A DNA stretch of 64,000 nucleotides, from positions 150,350,221 through 150,414,220 of the forward strand of contig OZ024930.1 of NCBI GenBank assembly GCA_964017235.1, given 5' to 3'. Numbering within the stretch: the stretch's first letter is position 1; every line of letters begins with the position of its first letter. Of the stretch, positions 23,285-33,672 are shown piece by piece. Under the pieces are notes generated by a model. That model was not told where the DNA came from, ran no database searches, and saw only the letters and a program-made list of their open reading frames with translations. The DNA comes from Sabellastarte sp. h YS-2021 (Eukaryota; Annelida; Polychaeta; Sabellida; Sabellidae). The translations under genes and the position numbers were made by a program.

Positions 23285-23540
23285 GCATTTCCGTCCCGCC
23301 TCCCCGCAAGTCATTCTTTTACTTGCAACAAAAATAATGAAGTAAACAATGTGGTCATGTGACCTATTTGGTGGGAGGACGGACTATTGTAACCCAGTGG
23401 CCTGGTTAAGGTTGTGATATAACCTTAAATTCGCATCTCTGTGTTGGCCATTGGGTTGGATGGCTCCAACAAATAGCTACTGTTAGGATATGGTAAGTAT
23501 TTCTAATAAAAATTTAAATTACTATTAAATTTTCCAAATT

Positions 23541-23588
23541 TGTGTCCTGTTTCACTACTTCTATATCTTCATTTCTGATGCTACTTTT
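23541..23588 (+). mobile_element. RC2 copy 2, right part
   Basis: TGTGTCCTGTTTCACTACTT then CTATATCTTC and TTTCTGATGCTACTTTT continues the RC2 tail broken off at 15179. The segment between the ATCTC phrase and the terminal hairpin, including GGCTGTGGGG, is deleted. Confidence 0.7.
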
Positions 23589-23934
23589 ATGTCAGCTGAC
23601 ATCACTCTGCAGTGTCCGTATCCATGTGAACAACTTCTCCAAAAGTACATGGCCCAGAAACATGCTTTCTCTTTTAACATATATCTATCGAGGATGAAGG
23701 CTCAGGTTATGCAGATCTGTTGGTTTGTTCCCTGATCCATTACAAACGAGGTACCCCCGAACAAAATGTTAAAATTTCAACAACTTTCTCATAGTCTACT
23801 GAAGGGATTTGCCTCTTGCATATTTGTACTAGGTTACAAATAGATTCCCTTGTGTTAGTATTGGGCCTGGATCTTTCTTAATTAGTTTTAATGAATTTTT
23901 AAAATAACTTTTAATGAATTAAAATTTATGAAAT

Positions 23935-24150
23935 CATTCACTAAGTCACTTATAACTTGAAAAGTATTGCATTTAGAGTATTTGGTTGAAATATGTTGTT
24001 CAACTTCTTTTTCCATAGCCTACAACGTGGTGATTAATTTGGGAACCTATCCCAATAGCTAAGTGAGTAATAGCTATTTTCTAACTTCTAAGTACCTTCC
24101 GTAATGAGAAAAGTCACTTGTAACTTGAAAACTAGTGCATTTACAGTGGT
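23935..24150 (+). mobile_element. RC3-related fragment
   Basis: CACTTATAACTTGAAAAGTA, TTGAAATATGTTGTTCAACT and AGCTAAGTGAGTAATAGCTA match the diverged 5' units of RC3 copy 1 (6450-6850). No termini are present. Confidence 0.65.
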
Positions 24151-24544
24151 GCTCAGAGAAAAGGCAAAGGAAAAAAGGGGCACACAGTTTTTGGAAAGGA
24201 GAAAAAAGGGGCACAATATACATATTTTTAAATTTTAAATTATGTGTATACAAATCAACTTTTATTTAAGGGATGTTTAGGCAAATGAAATAATAAACCA
24301 GAACTGATACATGAACGTAATTACATATTAACTTATGAATAAAAAACTACATCTATCAAATAGACCAACTAATACATACCATTCAAGAACTTGTAAGCAA
24401 ATGAAAACATAAATGAGAAGTGATGCATAAACATGAATACAAATTAACTTTAATTTAACGAACCTGACTACAAATTTACAAATTAACACATGAAAAAAAA
24501 TATAATGATATATCAGCTTTGCATGCTATGAAATTTCCTTGTTC

Positions 24545-24737
24545 CTAATACAGTCTTACACAATGTTCAACTCCATTTAAGAACTCCTTAATAGACTTCT
24601 CCACATTCCTTCTGGACTCGCACAAGTACAGGAGTTTTCTCTTTGCCCTGAACACATTTCTTATGGTACATGCATCATTCATAGCAGAGCTTGATGGCTC
24701 CTTTATTATTAGTGATAAACTCCATGACTGTATTCAG
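24545..24737 (-). pseudogene. Possible coding remnant or terminal exon, unknown protein
   Basis: The minus strand reads about 62 residues without a stop, including SLIIKEPSSSAMNDACTI and KRKLLYLCESRRNVEKSIKE, ending VEHCVRLY and a stop. The charged, helix-like composition looks protein-coding, but I recognise no family, there is no ATG at the start and splice signals are unclear. It could be part of a multi-copy element. Confidence 0.25.
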
Positions 24738-24847
24738 TGAATAATGACAAATCTGCCTTTTCATGATCTTTTATAGCCACACATTAGGAACATGAAAGGG
24801 ATCTTACCTGCTCAGGATCACAAAAACAAAATGCAATTCTAAATAAT

Positions 24848-24890
24848 TAAGTGGCCCGTCAGGGACACTTATTTGTTTTCACGATAGTTC
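24848..24890 (+). mobile_element. RC1-like 5' palindrome remnant
   Basis: TTAAGTGGCCCGTCAGGGAC followed by ACTTATTTGTTTTC resembles the RC1 start (AAGCGTCCC...GGGACGCTT then GTTTGTGT). No core array follows. Confidence 0.35.
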
Positions 24891-25121
24891 AACTGATCAC
24901 CGCAGCCCCTGCCGCCGCCACAGGATTATGGTCTCCCTTGAATAGCTTCTTGGGCTTTCAAATTTTTCTTTCCTTCTTATCTTTCTTTAAAACTATAGGG
25001 GCGGGTTGTGTAGATGTAAATTTTTTGGATATTTTGCAGAGACCTTAAGCTTTACTTAAGGTAACCTTAAACATTTTTCAAAAACACTCCATCATCGCGT
25101 TTCGGAAAAAACCACACACAC

Positions 25122-25825
25122 CTGGGGCCGGATTCACGAACAATACTTAGACCATTCCTAACTTAAATTTTAAGTATTACTTAGATTTCAAGTAAGAAAT
25201 TATGAAACCTTATTCACGAACGTTTCTAACTCTAAGGTGACCTTAAAACCCATACTTAGATTTTAAGTTAAGTTGAAAGCTACCTTGAGAGGACAGGATG
25301 TTAATATTACATGATTTAGTTTGTAAACATTGGGCAATAATAGTGTTGTATTTGGATGGGGAGGTTTATTTATCCACGTGGTTAGTGTATAAGTCAAAAT
25401 TTTAGTAAGATGAAGTTTTAACTAATTCTTCAGAAATAATTTCCACTAATGGCTAGATTCTACTTCAAAGGAACAGATTAAAATTTTCACTAGGAATTAA
25501 TTTTACTCCCCAAGCTCATCAGCTAAAATAATTAAAAATCTCACTTTAATAAGCTGTGACAAATATTCTTTGTAGAGGATCATTATCATAAACAATCCAA
25601 TATATAGACCAAAATTTTCCATACCACTTGGCCAATCAGATTCACTGACACAACCGTAACTAAAGAGTTAGGAGAGGTTTTTTCCTTACTTAAAATCTAA
25701 GGTAACCTTATCTAAGTATTGTTTCATGAATACCAATTCTAAGAAAAACTTAGTCAAGTGAAAAACCTTCCCTTACTTAGATCTAAGGTCACCTTATCTA
25801 AGTATTGTTCGTGAATCCGGGCCCT
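25122..25825. mobile_element. TIR element (CCGGATTCACGAA ends)
   Basis: Terminal inverted repeats of about 28 bp: left GGGGCCGGATTCACGAACAA, right TTGTTCGTGAATCCGGGCCC. Internal subrepeats of AAGTAT/AACTTAGATTTTAAG type recur near both ends. No transposase, and no clear target duplication. Probably a non-autonomous DNA transposon. Confidence 0.7.
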
Positions 25826-26066
25826 GTACTCAGTGCTGTAGTGGTTAGAGTGCTTGCCTTTAACCTCTAAAGTCACTGGTTCAAATCTCGGTCTGGGCCC
25901 TTCATGTTGAAAAGTTGGTAGTTACTTCTTGTTGCCCCGTGGTTTACAATGCAGAATCACAGACCAACTACTATTCACTGGTTCCTCCACCCCTAAACTA
26001 CCCGTTGCAATATGACCATGGCTGTTAAATGCGGTGTAAAACTAAAAACAAATCTAAATCCAATAG
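25826..26066 (+). mobile_element. tRNA-derived SINE
   Basis: An A-box-like TAGTGGTTAGAGTG and a B box GGTTCAAATCTCGG are followed by a body (GTTGGTAGTTACTTCTTG, AACTACCCGTTGCAATATGA) homologous to the SINE at 21775. It lies directly against the right end of the TIR element. No clear target duplication was seen. Confidence 0.75.
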
Positions 26067-26367
26067 ACCCTTCTCTTATGTTTAAGGGTTTGTTTATTTC
26101 CCTTTATGCTGTCACAAACATAAGTGGCGGGTTGGGGGATGTCTCATCCCTGTTCACCTTCCTCTGGAATCCCAGTGATTGAACTCTGATTTTCAGTCAG
26201 CCTTATGCCCAGTTGGATAAAATAAAGGAGGGCACAGTGGCCTGTCACTGAATGAACTAGTAATCCTTTTCGACCAAGAATGAGAAAGTGGATAAATTCT
26301 CTTAAGTTCTCAAATGAAGGTCAAGTCCCTTATGAGCTGCCCTCCATAAACTGGGTAGTTATTCTGC

Positions 26368-26603
26368 ATCTCTTAACTAGATAAAATGTATTAATACAAT
26401 AAAATACAAAATTTCAGAAATAAGTTAATTTTTTATCAGTTAATACCCAAGAGGGTTGACAGGTGGAGTCCCACACTATCAATCCAGCCAAAGTTCAGCT
26501 CAGGATGCTTTTTTGTATCTAATGTTTGGTGGTGTCGACTTATGCATCTGTCCATTAGGTAAGGTATTAACTTATAAACTTTTAATTTACTTTTTAAATT
26601 TTC
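26368..26603 (+). mobile_element. DIRS-D right end
   Basis: The internal complementary region at 26368-26462 (TAGATAAAATGTATTAATAC ... TTTATCAGTTAATACCC) is followed by the right terminus TGTCCATTAGGTAAGGTATT, AACTTATAAACTTTTAATTT, ending near 26603. The upstream 26070-26367 may be its 3' untranslated region. The rest of the element is absent. Confidence 0.6.
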
Positions 26604-26629
26604 TACTTCCTTATTTTATAAAAGAAATA

Positions 26630-27017
26630 CAAATAGAAGTTTATAGAAGTTTGCTATAAGGATATAACCCCTACAACAATCTCTTATTGGATTAAACAGA
26701 CTATGATCCTGTGTTATCAGTTCTCTGATGAAGATGGTTTGACCCCACATTTGGTTCAACCCCATGATGTAAGAGCCTTTGTGGAGTCTTAGGCCTTACA
26801 AGGTTGAGATTCCTTGGACCAAATTCTGTCACTGGAAGTCATATAACACCTTCACAAAATTCTATCTGAAGGATGTGGCTTGGGTTGATTCGAAGCTCTA
26901 TCATCTGGCCCTGGCTGCACATCAGATTCGCAAAAAACAGGGACAAATAGATATTCCTATAGTTCCTTTGCATGAGGAGTTTACACAAAGGTTATTTTGC
27001 CAATGTAGCACACAATA
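26630..27017 (+). pseudogene. DIRS tyrosine-recombinase C-terminal fragment
   Basis: Translated relics ISYWIKQTMILCYQFS, PHDVRAFVES and WKSYNTFTKFYLKDVAW align with the DIRS-A2 recombinase, covering HxxR, the W motif and the tyrosine. There is an in-frame TAG after VES and a small deletion shifting the frame before the last motif. It lies beyond the DIRS-D right end, so it belongs to another element. Confidence 0.75.
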
Positions 27018-27192
27018 ATGACTACTCCAGATTTCTTAATCTTGCAAGAAGGGTTGAATCATGCTGGCACCCCCTATAACATTCATACTCTTCCTACCCC
27101 ATTTCAACCTCAATGAGTTTCATCAAAGCACATCTCATTATTAGTAGGTACTTATTCTTACATGCTATTTTTGTTAAAAAAGATACTGTCTA

Positions 27193-27432
27193 TTTATTAA
27201 TTTATTTGGGTTTCAATGTTTCTTTCAACCCATTATTTAGGTTATATCACGACGGGTAGCTTTATGGGCAGAGGAAACCAGTACATACAGTTGGTCAAGG
27301 TTCTGTACTCTTAACTGCCGACCAATGGCAAACAACTACCACAATTTCCACTTGAGGTCGGGTCGGCATTCAAACTCTGATCTCAGAGGTGGGAGGCAAA
27401 AGTGCTATCAACCTGTCACCATGGCACCTCAC
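27193..27432 (-). mobile_element. tRNA-derived SINE, minus strand
   Basis: Reverse-oriented relative of the SINE at 21775 (TATCACGACGGGTAG, TTCTGTACTCTTAACTGCCG, TTTATTTGGG tail complement). It is flanked by perfect 11-bp duplications GATACTGTCTA at 27182-27192 and 27433-27443. The promoter boxes are degraded. Confidence 0.85.
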
Positions 27433-27541
27433 GATACTGTCTAAGCTGAATACTAAATTTTACTGTCATAAATAAATGAGGTATGTAAACAATAAAATAA
27501 AAATTCAACAAAAGTTGTTGCAATTACGGTACTTCTGTTAT

Positions 27542-28019
27542 GGGCCGTTTCAGCTCCATGCCCCGTTTTGACCTGGCGCACTCAATATGTGCGCCGTTTC
27601 AACACCTTTTCTTGGTGATAAATGGCACGCCCGTTTCAACACCAATCCATATATGCTCAAATTATAACATTTAGAGGTCATTTGAAGGCAAATGGTACAT
27701 AACAAAAGTTTTATCTATACCTTTATGTTTTTCATGCCAGGCAGGTTTATTTCTCAAAAAATCTCTCAATATAACCTCTAAACACAAAGACTCCCTTCAG
27801 AAGTTACACCAGCCTCTCAGATATATTACCATACGTATATGTATTTACCATATCATAACTTGAAGTGTAATGATAAGCTAGTGTTTGAAAGCCCCTTGTA
27901 TATTCATCCCATCTACCTACTCAGGCCTGTATAAAAAAACGTAAATTAATGTAAATTAACCGTGGTGTTGAAACGGCGCAGTGAGCCGTTTTGACCCGGC
28001 GCTGGTGTCTAAACGGCCC
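27542..28019. mobile_element. TIR element (GGGCCGTTT ends)
   Basis: The left end GGGCCGTTTCAGCTCC and the right end (TGTCTAAACGGCCC) are inverted relatives. Repeated GCGCCGTTTCAACACC and CCGTTTTGACC motifs lie inside both ends in inverted orientation. No coding sequence or certain target duplication. Confidence 0.6.
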
Positions 28020-28618
28020 GATACACTTCTATATATTACATACTTCTATATATTGCGTCTGACTAGTTAAAAAAACAATACCCTATTAATCCAATTATTA
28101 TTTTTAAATGAATGCTCAAAACAAAATGTGAATTGAAATGTTTACACCTCTGCTGTGTACTTCTTAAGATTAAGATTAATTTGCCTTTACCCCGGGATCC
28201 GTGGCTGAATAACGTGACCTAGGCATGGACGGAGCTTTAGGTCGTTTCGACATTTGTTTGGGGTGTTACAAACCAGGGGTTATTTTGTAAGATGTTTTCC
28301 CAACTTCACGATATTTTTATTTCTTGATTGTATATCACAGGCTGTTTATGTTTCAGGGCTATTCTAATTGATGTAATTTTAATGCATTGAAGAACCATGT
28401 TGATTGTGAGCGATAATAGGTTTTATGAATAGGTTCACACTCAGCAGACTTTGCCATGGTACGGTTGCTCGCTGTAACTTGGCACGAGACTAGGGAAGAT
28501 AGAGACGCCACTCGGAAAATTGATGGAAGTTCCCCCCCCCTCGACCCATGTGTTAACGGCGTTTCGACTGAATGCACCTCTCCTTCACTTGATCCCTTGG
28601 CGCAATGAAAAGGCCTTA
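28020..28618. other. Spacer
   Basis: No gene or repeat boundary is recognised. A CCGGGATCC site near 28195 and a C9 run near 28540 are the only notable simple features. Confidence 0.35.
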
Positions 28619-28869
28619 CGGGGGGGGGGGGGGGTCATGTTAGGGAACTGGACATCCATAGCGAACGGCAATCTATCATAACATTAAAAAGATGGATAGC
28701 AGGGGCACAGGGTTCCAACACCCACTTATTTCAATATATGAATAAATTAATGATCATCTAACCACTGGTGAACCCTATCCCCCTCCTGTCTATTGTTTTA
28801 AATGTCATGGTAGATTGCCGTTCGCTATGGCTGTCCCGTTCACTAACATGACCCCCCCCCCCCCCCCCG
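28619..28869. mobile_element. MITE with G/C-run termini and TA duplication
   Basis: The 251-bp element starts CG with about 15 Gs, then TCATGTTAGGGAAC, and ends with the inverted counterpart and a long C-run before G. TIRs extend about 65 bp (shared CCATAGCGAACGGCAATCTA). It is flanked by TA at 28617-28618 and 28870-28871, consistent with Tc1/mariner-type or another TA-targeting superfamily. Confidence 0.8.
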
Positions 28870-28871
28870 TA

Positions 28872-30017
28872 CTGCAGAATTTCTGTTTCAATGTATGGTT
28901 GGTGTACATTAGAGGATAACTTTCACCATGGCAATAGCCCAAGGTGTGACTTTTAAATTATGAAACAGGCAAACACAACAGTATAGTATTGAAACTAGAC
29001 GTGGATCCCGCCCCCCCCCCCCCCCCTTTTTTTAAAAAGTAGATCGAGATTTGCAAAATAGTACAACCTAGGGATTCATTGACATTTAAATCAAAGTATA
29101 TTCAACAAGTAACACCACTTGCTTAACTTACATTAAATATTAATTTATTCTGGTATAACATCAGATTAGTGGTAAAGACGGCAAACCGGATAGTTGGTTT
29201 CTATTCGATTTATATAAACGTAAACGAAATCCGGTGACAAAAGTCCAAGAACCGGTTCCCGAAATGTAACATATTTCACATCTAGCATACAAAATATTGC
29301 ACAGAAACGCTTAAATATATTTAATTGTTAATATTTTGACAATATACACAGAAATAATACCCCAAATGTCTGATTTTATCATTAAATAAACCGCATTTTA
29401 GTTGAAATAATTGTTCATGTACACGCACAGAAAATTTTACAGTTTGACGACAGCATGGTGGAAACTAATTCGAACGAATCCGGTTTTAACCGAATTTTTG
29501 TTTTCGGGACCCGGTTTCAGTATTTACTTTCGATCGTAACACTACATCAAATAAACCTTGTTTCTATTTTATGTCCACCTTTTGTTTATGTTTACCATAA
29601 CTGAAATGTATTTTTAATTGTTAATATAACCATTTTGGTCACCTCATATATCAAATCTTACTGTAAATCTGTGAATGGTTGAAAAGTTAAATTCGCTTAG
29701 TATTACATCTATATTCATATCATTTTCTTAAAAAATAAAGATTAGACTGGCATTTACGTATAAAATTTTGTTTTTAAGTTCAAAAGAAATGACCCCTTAT
29801 AACACCCACACCATATAGCAGAACCTAATATTACAAGTCCTTGTCTTATTTTCCTGTGAAATGATATTTATTAACACAGTGGCTAATGTCACAGATCCGT
29901 TAACAGAAAGTACTTGTCTTGTGTCACGGACCAATGTTTTAATATCACGGACACGTTTGAAATCACGGCCGTAGCATCCAAGTCATTAATGTTCATGAGA
30001 AGATATGAGGTCATGGA
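28872..30017. other. Spacer with poly-C tract
   Basis: A C-run of about 17 lies near 29010-29027, followed by T7. AT-rich sequence with imperfect inverted GAAATCCGG/CCGGTTT motifs (29230-29540) suggests a decayed TIR element, not firmly delimited. No gene. Confidence 0.35.
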
Positions 30018-31859
30018 TTTCCCTGTATCTCAGAAACTGTAAGGTGTCGGAAGTGGATACTTGGTAGGGACATTGGTTAGGAGATGTTGGTGTGCAACAT
30101 CATGGTGTGACCTTGATTTTACCTTTGACCTTGCCATAGTGATCTTGAGTTTGAAATTCTTGTCAAGGCCATATCTCAGAAACCGTAAGGTGTAGGAAGT
30201 TGATACTTGTTAGGGCCATTAGTTAGGGGGTGTAGGTGTGCAATGCCATGATGTGACCTTGATTTGACCTTGTCGTGGTGACCTTGACCTATAAAATCTT
30301 GTCCGGGCTATATCTCGGAAACCGTAAGGTGTACGAAGTTGATACTTGGTAGGGGCATTGGTTAGAAGTTGTAGGTGTGCAACGTCATGGTATGACCTTG
30401 ATTTGACCTTTGACCTTGCCATAGTGACCTTGATCTATAAAATCTAGTCCGGGCTATATCTCGGCAAATGTAAGGTGTAGGAAGTTGATACTTTGTAGTA
30501 GGGACGTCACGACTCCAAATATTTCATATCGACTAATCAGTAAGTACTATTCGTGCCGACACCGAATAACCGTCAAAATTATAAAACAACCAGAAATCTT
30601 AAGTTTCATATTGTGAAAAGCAATGAAAACGATAAATATGTAAAATAAAAAGAAAATATATGTATATAACCTGCAAAAATTAATAAATTTGCTGTTTTCC
30701 TGCGACTTCTGCTTCGTTTATTTCAGACAGGAAGTGGGCGATATAAGAGGTATATGTCACTTCCGGTTTTACGTGAATGCATAAACAGTACAGAAAACGT
30801 GGCTGTTTTGGGACTTTAGCTTATTTTATGTGACAACATGGATATATTTTATGGATTTAGACCTTCTGCCATCTTTTACTACATTAAGCGATTATTCTTA
30901 CTTTAAAAAACGAAACCGGTACGTAGCACTATTCTAACCGTTGTCGATTAGTCGGTTAGTCGTGACACCCCTACTTTGTAGGGACATTGGTTAGGCGGTG
31001 TAGGTGTGCAATGTCATGGCGTGACCTTGATTTGACCTTGCTGTAGTGACCTTGACCTGTAAAATCTTGTCAGGGCTATATTTTGCAAACTGTAAGGTGT
31101 AGGAAGGGGATACTTGGTAGGGACATTGGTTTGGGTGTGTAGATGTAAAACATCATGGTGTGACCTTGATTTCACCTTTGACCTTGCAGTAGTGATCTTG
31201 ACCTATAATGCTTTGTCCAGGCTATATTTCAGAAACCATAAGGTGTTTAGGAAGTTGATATTTGGTAGGGACCTTGATCTGGGGTTATAGGTGTGCAATG
31301 TCTTGGTGTGACCTGGATTTGACCTTTGATTTTGCATATCTGATGCTATTTTATCTCTCTACAGGGATATGTGATACTATTTTATCTCTCTTATATCTCT
31401 CATATCGTTTTACTTGAATCTTGGTTGTTGCATCTTTGGGCATCTTTTGATGTAGATTAAGCACTGTTAAAGTCATATTAGAATTCATTAAAGTTTTTAC
31501 TTTTGCAAGTTCCCATTGTAACAGATGGTATTGCATCAAATGAGTCACAGGTTTTGCCCCGACTCCACATATAAGCATGTATTGCCACATCTGTATGTAT
31601 GGGTAATATTCAAAACATTCAAACCATAATTCGACCATACATAATTGTGATGTTTTCAATGACAGCTATTCTCTAGTTGAGAAATTTTACAGTTGCATAA
31701 CTTTTAGTTTACAGAATTGTCTTGTTTTAATACTTAATCTTTACATGTAGTGCTCTGAAAGTATCGCAATCTGTGTACTGTTTCACTACTTCTATATCTC
31801 ATGGTGTTGAAAAATATTTCCCCAGGCTGTGGGGTACGGGCATTTCTGATGCTATTTTA
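30018..31859 (+). mobile_element. RC2 copy 3, 5'-truncated
   Basis: It begins within a core unit (CCTGTATCTCAGAAACTGTA), carries about seven units to 31340, and has the full tail ending GGCTGTGGGGTACGGG, then CATTTCTGATG and CTATTTT. A hAT-like MITE interrupts a unit at 30499-30973. The 5' palindrome is absent. Confidence 0.78.
30499..30973. mobile_element. hAT-like MITE with 8-bp target duplication
   Basis: The ends TAGGGACGTCACGACT and AGTCGTGACACCCCTA are inverted repeats. The element is flanked by CTTTGTAG at 30491-30498 and 30974-30981, an 8-bp duplication diagnostic of hAT elements. Removing it restores a continuous RC2 unit (TACTTTGTAGGGACATTGG). No transposase ORF. Confidence 0.93.
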
Positions 31860-33126
31860 CAAATTTCTATGCACGGTTGGGTACAATAAATGAATATCAG
31901 TTGCTTAAAGTTGGTGGCTTTGTTGATAAGTGGTGAAAAACATGAATTTTTACTCTATTTTAATGCCACAATATGCAAAATGGGCCAAAAATATAAGTTA
32001 AGCTGAAAGTATGAGGATTAACCATATTTAAAGAAGATCATTTGCAAAAAGGTTACAATGTGAAGCAACAGTTCCTGCTTGTTGTCTGTCTATGCATTGC
32101 CAAGTGTAATATTTTATTAGTTGAAAGACTATTTTATGATTTTTCTTTACTCAGGTTTACACACAATACTTAACATATTTGCAGTTATAAATTTCATTGT
32201 TTTATAACAATTGGGAATGAATATAGTATATATTTAACATTTGTTGAAAAAGATGCAGAAAGTGGTACCCAAAAGCAACAGACCAAGTATCTGTCCCTTT
32301 GGATGTAATGGAGAGGGACAAAGGGATGCTCAGCTTTTGTTTTCAACAATCTTTTTTCTAGTTTCTATTGGTCAGTGACATGTAAATTTCCCTAAAGGTT
32401 CCTGTGCTCAGAAACCAAACCACTGACATGAGTCACACTGTTAGGAATAGTTTCATCTTTCAAAATGTCTATATGCTGTGAGCTGTTCAAAAATATATAT
32501 TCAGAGTATCTGCAGTGTTTGCTCCAAGATGTGAATAAATCCAAAATTCAGTGAGTCAACTCTGATATAACTACACACTATATTCAGTGCACTCCAGTGA
32601 GAGTTAACCATAAAACAGTTTGTATCCACCAGACACACAAATAAATCAGCAGTTTAAAAGACCTCTGTCCATATGGAACACCAACTCAAAACTTAACTGC
32701 GACCAGGCCTTTCACCTTTTATATAAAGCTAGAGATAATAGAATGTTTTAGAAACAATATAAACAAGACAGGTTTTAGAAGAAATGAAAACATATCAACA
32801 CATTACCACAAACTGAAACAAGGTTATATAAAAACAGATCACTCCTCCAGATAACAGGAAAGATCAGTACTAACCACCAGTTGTTTACTGACATGCAACA
32901 ATGTCCTGTTTAAAAGACAGTCAGGTGGAGTGCCATTATATGCAACACACAAAATGGCTTTAATCTGTAAATATGCCATTTTATATTAGCAATGTTATCC
33001 AGTACCAATGAACTCTGGGAAAGTCACTATGGCTTGGGTGCTACTTGTATAGTTGGAATAGGTCATTTAGTGGTAAAGCATAGGGTATTTATGAGTCAGT
33101 ATGAAGTAGTGTTGTTAACGATAAAC
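31860..33126. other. Spacer
   Basis: AT-rich, no supported coding exon, RNA gene or terminal repeat. Confidence 0.4.
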
Positions 33127-33240
33127 CTGGGGCCGTATTCACAAAAGGTCTTAGCCAAGTCTCAGGCTTAAGTTGGTTGTATTTTTGCACAAAAGTTAAG
33201 CCTAAGACTTGGCTAAGACCTTTCGTGAATACGGCCCCAG
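33127..33240. mobile_element. Palindromic MITE, 114 bp
   Basis: CTGGGGCCGTATTCAC at the left and GTGAATACGGCCCCAG at the right. The arms extend through TCTTAGCCAAGTCT to give a near-complete 50-bp palindrome around a short centre. No target duplication is evident. The ends resemble those of the TIR element at 25122. Confidence 0.85.
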
Positions 33241-33672
33241 ATGTCATTTTTTCGTTTCGTTGTGACAGAAACACTGAAGTCCGCAAAGAATATTTGGAAA
33301 CCATTTATTGAAAATGTTATTATTTTAGGCTATCTAATGGCTAATACTTCATACAAAAGTGTATATAATTGGTGAAATACATCTCATTTTTCATTATACT
33401 GTATAAAAATGATATTTTGCACTTAAGCATTTCTCACAAAAGACATTTCCATTTGTGAATCGTGGCTCATGTATGCTCACAGTTAATTATCAGCCTATCA
33501 GTGAGAAGCATAAATAATACCGGATTTTGTTCAATTCAAAGCCCTGGTAATTGATGTTGATTTTTGTAAATGGTCCCACCACTAGTGCGAAGAGTGTAAG
33601 TACCGAAAATACAAAATAAAATTGCCATAAACAAAAGAACTGGTGCTAATAATCAAACCCGACTAAATAATT

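Larger units (their letters stand above)
21333..23540 (+). mobile_element. DIRS-B, internally deleted degenerate copy
   Basis: The left terminus CATAGCGAAATACCCTTACC and the right terminus (GTTAGGATATGGTAAGTATT ... TTTTCCAAATTT) match the two halves of the internal complementary region at 23189-23284. Inner inverted-repeat sequence GGCTCCAACAAATAGC occurs at 23462 and inverted near 21372-21390. Only recombinase relics remain inside. It is fused to DIRS-A1 at the T-run at 21330-21332, and its right end meets the resumed RC2 tail. Confidence 0.85.

Noticed and set aside
30018..30498. 5' palindrome of RC2 at the start of copy 3
   Set aside because: The sequence before 30018 has no ACCCCACAGCCC or inverse, so the copy is truncated.
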